From Rhexocercosporidium sp. MPI-PUGE-AT-0058 (Eukaryota > Ascomycota > Leotiomycetes > Helotiales), in contig JAGTJL010000024.1 in assembly GCA_020746875.1 (NCBI GenBank), positions 434,001 to 498,000 of the forward strand: DNA of 64,000 bases, read 5' to 3'. Below the pieces are notes generated by a model. The model had not been told where the DNA came from and did no database searches. It saw only the letters and a program-made list of their open reading frames with translations. Numbering within the stretch: the stretch's first letter is position 1; every line of letters starts with the position of its first letter. Both the position numbers and the translations under genes were made by a program. This document shows, piece by piece, positions 62,695 to 64,000 of this stretch.

Positions 62695-64000
62695 TCAATT
62701 TCCTGTTCTTTTCTCTAGCAAAGCTACCTCAATCAGCTTACTTAAACGTGTTGCATTCTCATTTTTCATCATGCTGAAGTGGTTTGCGTCCGTTGCGCAG
62801 CTGATGGAGATTCGATCCTCGGGAAGCAAAGTCTCCCAACCACAAGGGCCAAAGTCGACACGGGCCTCAGTCAGGAATTTCAACCCCTCAGGGTCATCTG
62901 GTTGCCTGTCAAACTTGGGGTTACAGTGCCGATCGATAGCATCAGAAGCCCAGATGATCTGTGTGCGAGGGGCTCGATACGCCGGTTCCAAAGGAGTTCC
63001 GTAATAAGAATGTAGACTGTCTACACACGCCTCGAAATGCTTAATCAACCAGGGTGGCGGTGCCTTCCTCACACCATTCTTAACTTCTCCCAGCAGCCCG
63101 ATGCGTTCACAGTACTCGAAGTACCGAGTGGGAAGATGATCGAGCCCACGCGGAACTGGACAATCGATCAAGATCAGATCTGTGACGCTCTCATTTGCTG
63201 CTACCAATCTCTGGGCGATGTGGTAAGCAAATATACCACCAACAGACCAGCCGCCGAGTGCATAAGGCCCGTGAGGTTGCCGACGCTGGATCTCATCGAT
63301 GTACATGTCGCAAACCTCATCTGTCGGCATTGTATATTGTTCGGGCGTTTTCATGTAAGGACAATTGACGCCTATGACAGCCACAGAGGGATGGATGCGT
63401 GGAAGTGATGCGTAGGAGGACGCGGATCCAGATCCGTCAGGCAGGAGGAAGAGAGTCTTGGTAGTAGTTGGCGTGCTTGGATTTCCTTGCAGAAGAAGTG
63501 ATGTCGCTGCGGCGGTTGGGCAAATGACAGACTGGGGCGGAGTTGACGGTTTGGTTGACAGCGCCGATGAAGGCTTGGAGTCATCGACTGACGAAACAGA
63601 GGTGGACCTCTCTTCGGTGCTTTCGTTGCTCAATGAGCCTTCGTCGCTAGTTTCTTCGCCAGCCTCGCCATCGTCATGAAACATGGATCGGAGGACTGCA
63701 TCATTGCCGGAAACGGTCTTGAGTCCACTCGGTCCTGCTCCTGCTTTCTCCCAAAATTCTTGCAGTTCTATCACCGTGGGATAGTCGAGGAACACCGTAG
63801 ACTCATGGTCGAGTCCCAGTTCTTCACGAAACCTGCTTGCGCAAAGTAGAGCAAGCAGAGAGTCGACTCCCAACTCATGGAATGCTGTGTCCCCAGCCAA
63901 TTCTGCAATTGGGACCCCGCTCTCTTCAGATATGATGTTCAACGCTTCAGACCATGAGCTTGCCTGATCAGCAGCCGAATCAGGCACATCAGCCATGTTC
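62695..64000 (-). CDS. Polyketide synthase C-terminus (ACP-thioesterase), continues beyond window
   Basis: Open to the right edge on the minus strand; the Met codon at 63,994-63,996 is probably internal and the main catalytic domains lie outside. The visible 430 residues start with an acyl-carrier domain (HELGVDSLLAL, attachment serine near residue 46), then a Ser/Thr/Glu-rich linker (about 95-180) and a thioesterase: LFLLPDGSGSASSYASLP, nucleophile GGWSVGG near 250, LILIDCPVPRGLDHLP, PPWLIKHFEA and the catalytic histidine in DANHFSMM near 407. This ACP-TE arrangement, with the IDCP and LPTRYFEYC motifs, is that of iterative non-reducing type I synthases, in which the TE hydrolyses or cyclises the aromatic chain. 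It is convergent with the hydrolase gene. No frame defect. The product cannot be named from this part. Confidence 0.9.
   Translation of the reverse strand, partial: NMADVPDSAADQASSWSEALNIISEESGVPIAELAGDTAFHELGVDSLLALLCASRFREELGLDHESTVFLDYPTVIELQEFWEKAGAGPSGLKTVSGNDAVLRSMFHDDGEAGEETSDEGSLSNESTEERSTSVSSVDDSKPSSALSTKPSTPPQSVICPTAAATSLLLQGNPSTPTTTKTLFLLPDGSGSASSYASLPRIHPSVAVIGVNCPYMKTPEQYTMPTDEVCDMYIDEIQRRQPHGPYALGGWSVGGIFAYHIAQRLVAANESVTDLILIDCPVPRGLDHLPTRYFEYCERIGLLGEVKNGVRKAPPPWLIKHFEACVDSLHSYYGTPLEPAYRAPRTQIIWASDAIDRHCNPKFDRQPDDPEGLKFLTEARVDFGPCGWETLLPEDRISISCATDANHFSMMKNENATRLSKLIEVALLEKRTGN

Noticed and set aside
62771..63679. Plus-strand frames of 70-120 codons across the synthase end
   Set aside because: Antisense shadows of the ACP-TE coding strand.

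Overview
The window looks like a piece of a filamentous ascomycete (Pezizomycotina) genome. The genes have short GT-AG introns with CTAAC or CTGAC branch points. They include a Zn2Cys6 regulator, an MFS pump, a LaeA-like methyltransferase and the end of a fungal polyketide synthase. About 50 kb is extremely AT-rich repeat DNA in which CA and TG are scarce by eye while CG persists, and old reading frames carry TAA/TAG where CAA, CAG or TGG is expected. That is the signature of repeat-induced point mutation (RIP). I cannot name the species.

Layout. 1-3.3 kb: RIP-eroded repeats. 3.3-5.84 kb: an island of normal composition holding one apparently intact nine-exon gene for a LaeA-like SAM methyltransferase (minus strand). 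5,843-8,053: a Fot1/pogo DNA transposon with well-preserved inverted ends and a decayed transposase. 8.05-9.35 kb: eroded repeats and a TTA microsatellite. 9.35-48.83 kb: a nest of LTR retrotransposons that can be ordered from exact target-site duplications. Copia family A (copy A1, three LTRs) holds copia E, a small insertion, and, inside its last LTR, copia C (TSD CTTTT). C in turn holds a second A copy (TSD AGGCT), copia B (three LTRs, TSD ATAAG) and a solo LTR of family F (TSD CTTAC). 48.8-54.1 kb: a truncated minus-strand F element, two solo LTRs and satellite-like repeats.

Near 54.12 kb the composition switches sharply to normal gene space. A 207-bp MITE and a relic Fot1-type inverted end lie just upstream of the first gene. 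Then follow a Zn2Cys6 regulator (+), an MFS efflux pump (-), a ribosomal protein uL16/RPL10 gene (-), an FSH1/LovG-type serine hydrolase (+) and the ACP-thioesterase end of a polyketide synthase (-) that runs off the window. Regulator, pump, hydrolase and synthase together look like one edge of a polyketide biosynthetic cluster. The synthase would build the chain, its own thioesterase or the stand-alone hydrolase would release it, the pump would export it and the regulator would switch the locus on.

The most interesting point is the uL16 gene inside this locus. It differs from the near-invariant eukaryotic sequence in the loop that approaches the ribosomal P site, so it is a candidate self-resistance paralogue. 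The second is the intact LaeA-like gene sheltered among RIPped repeats.
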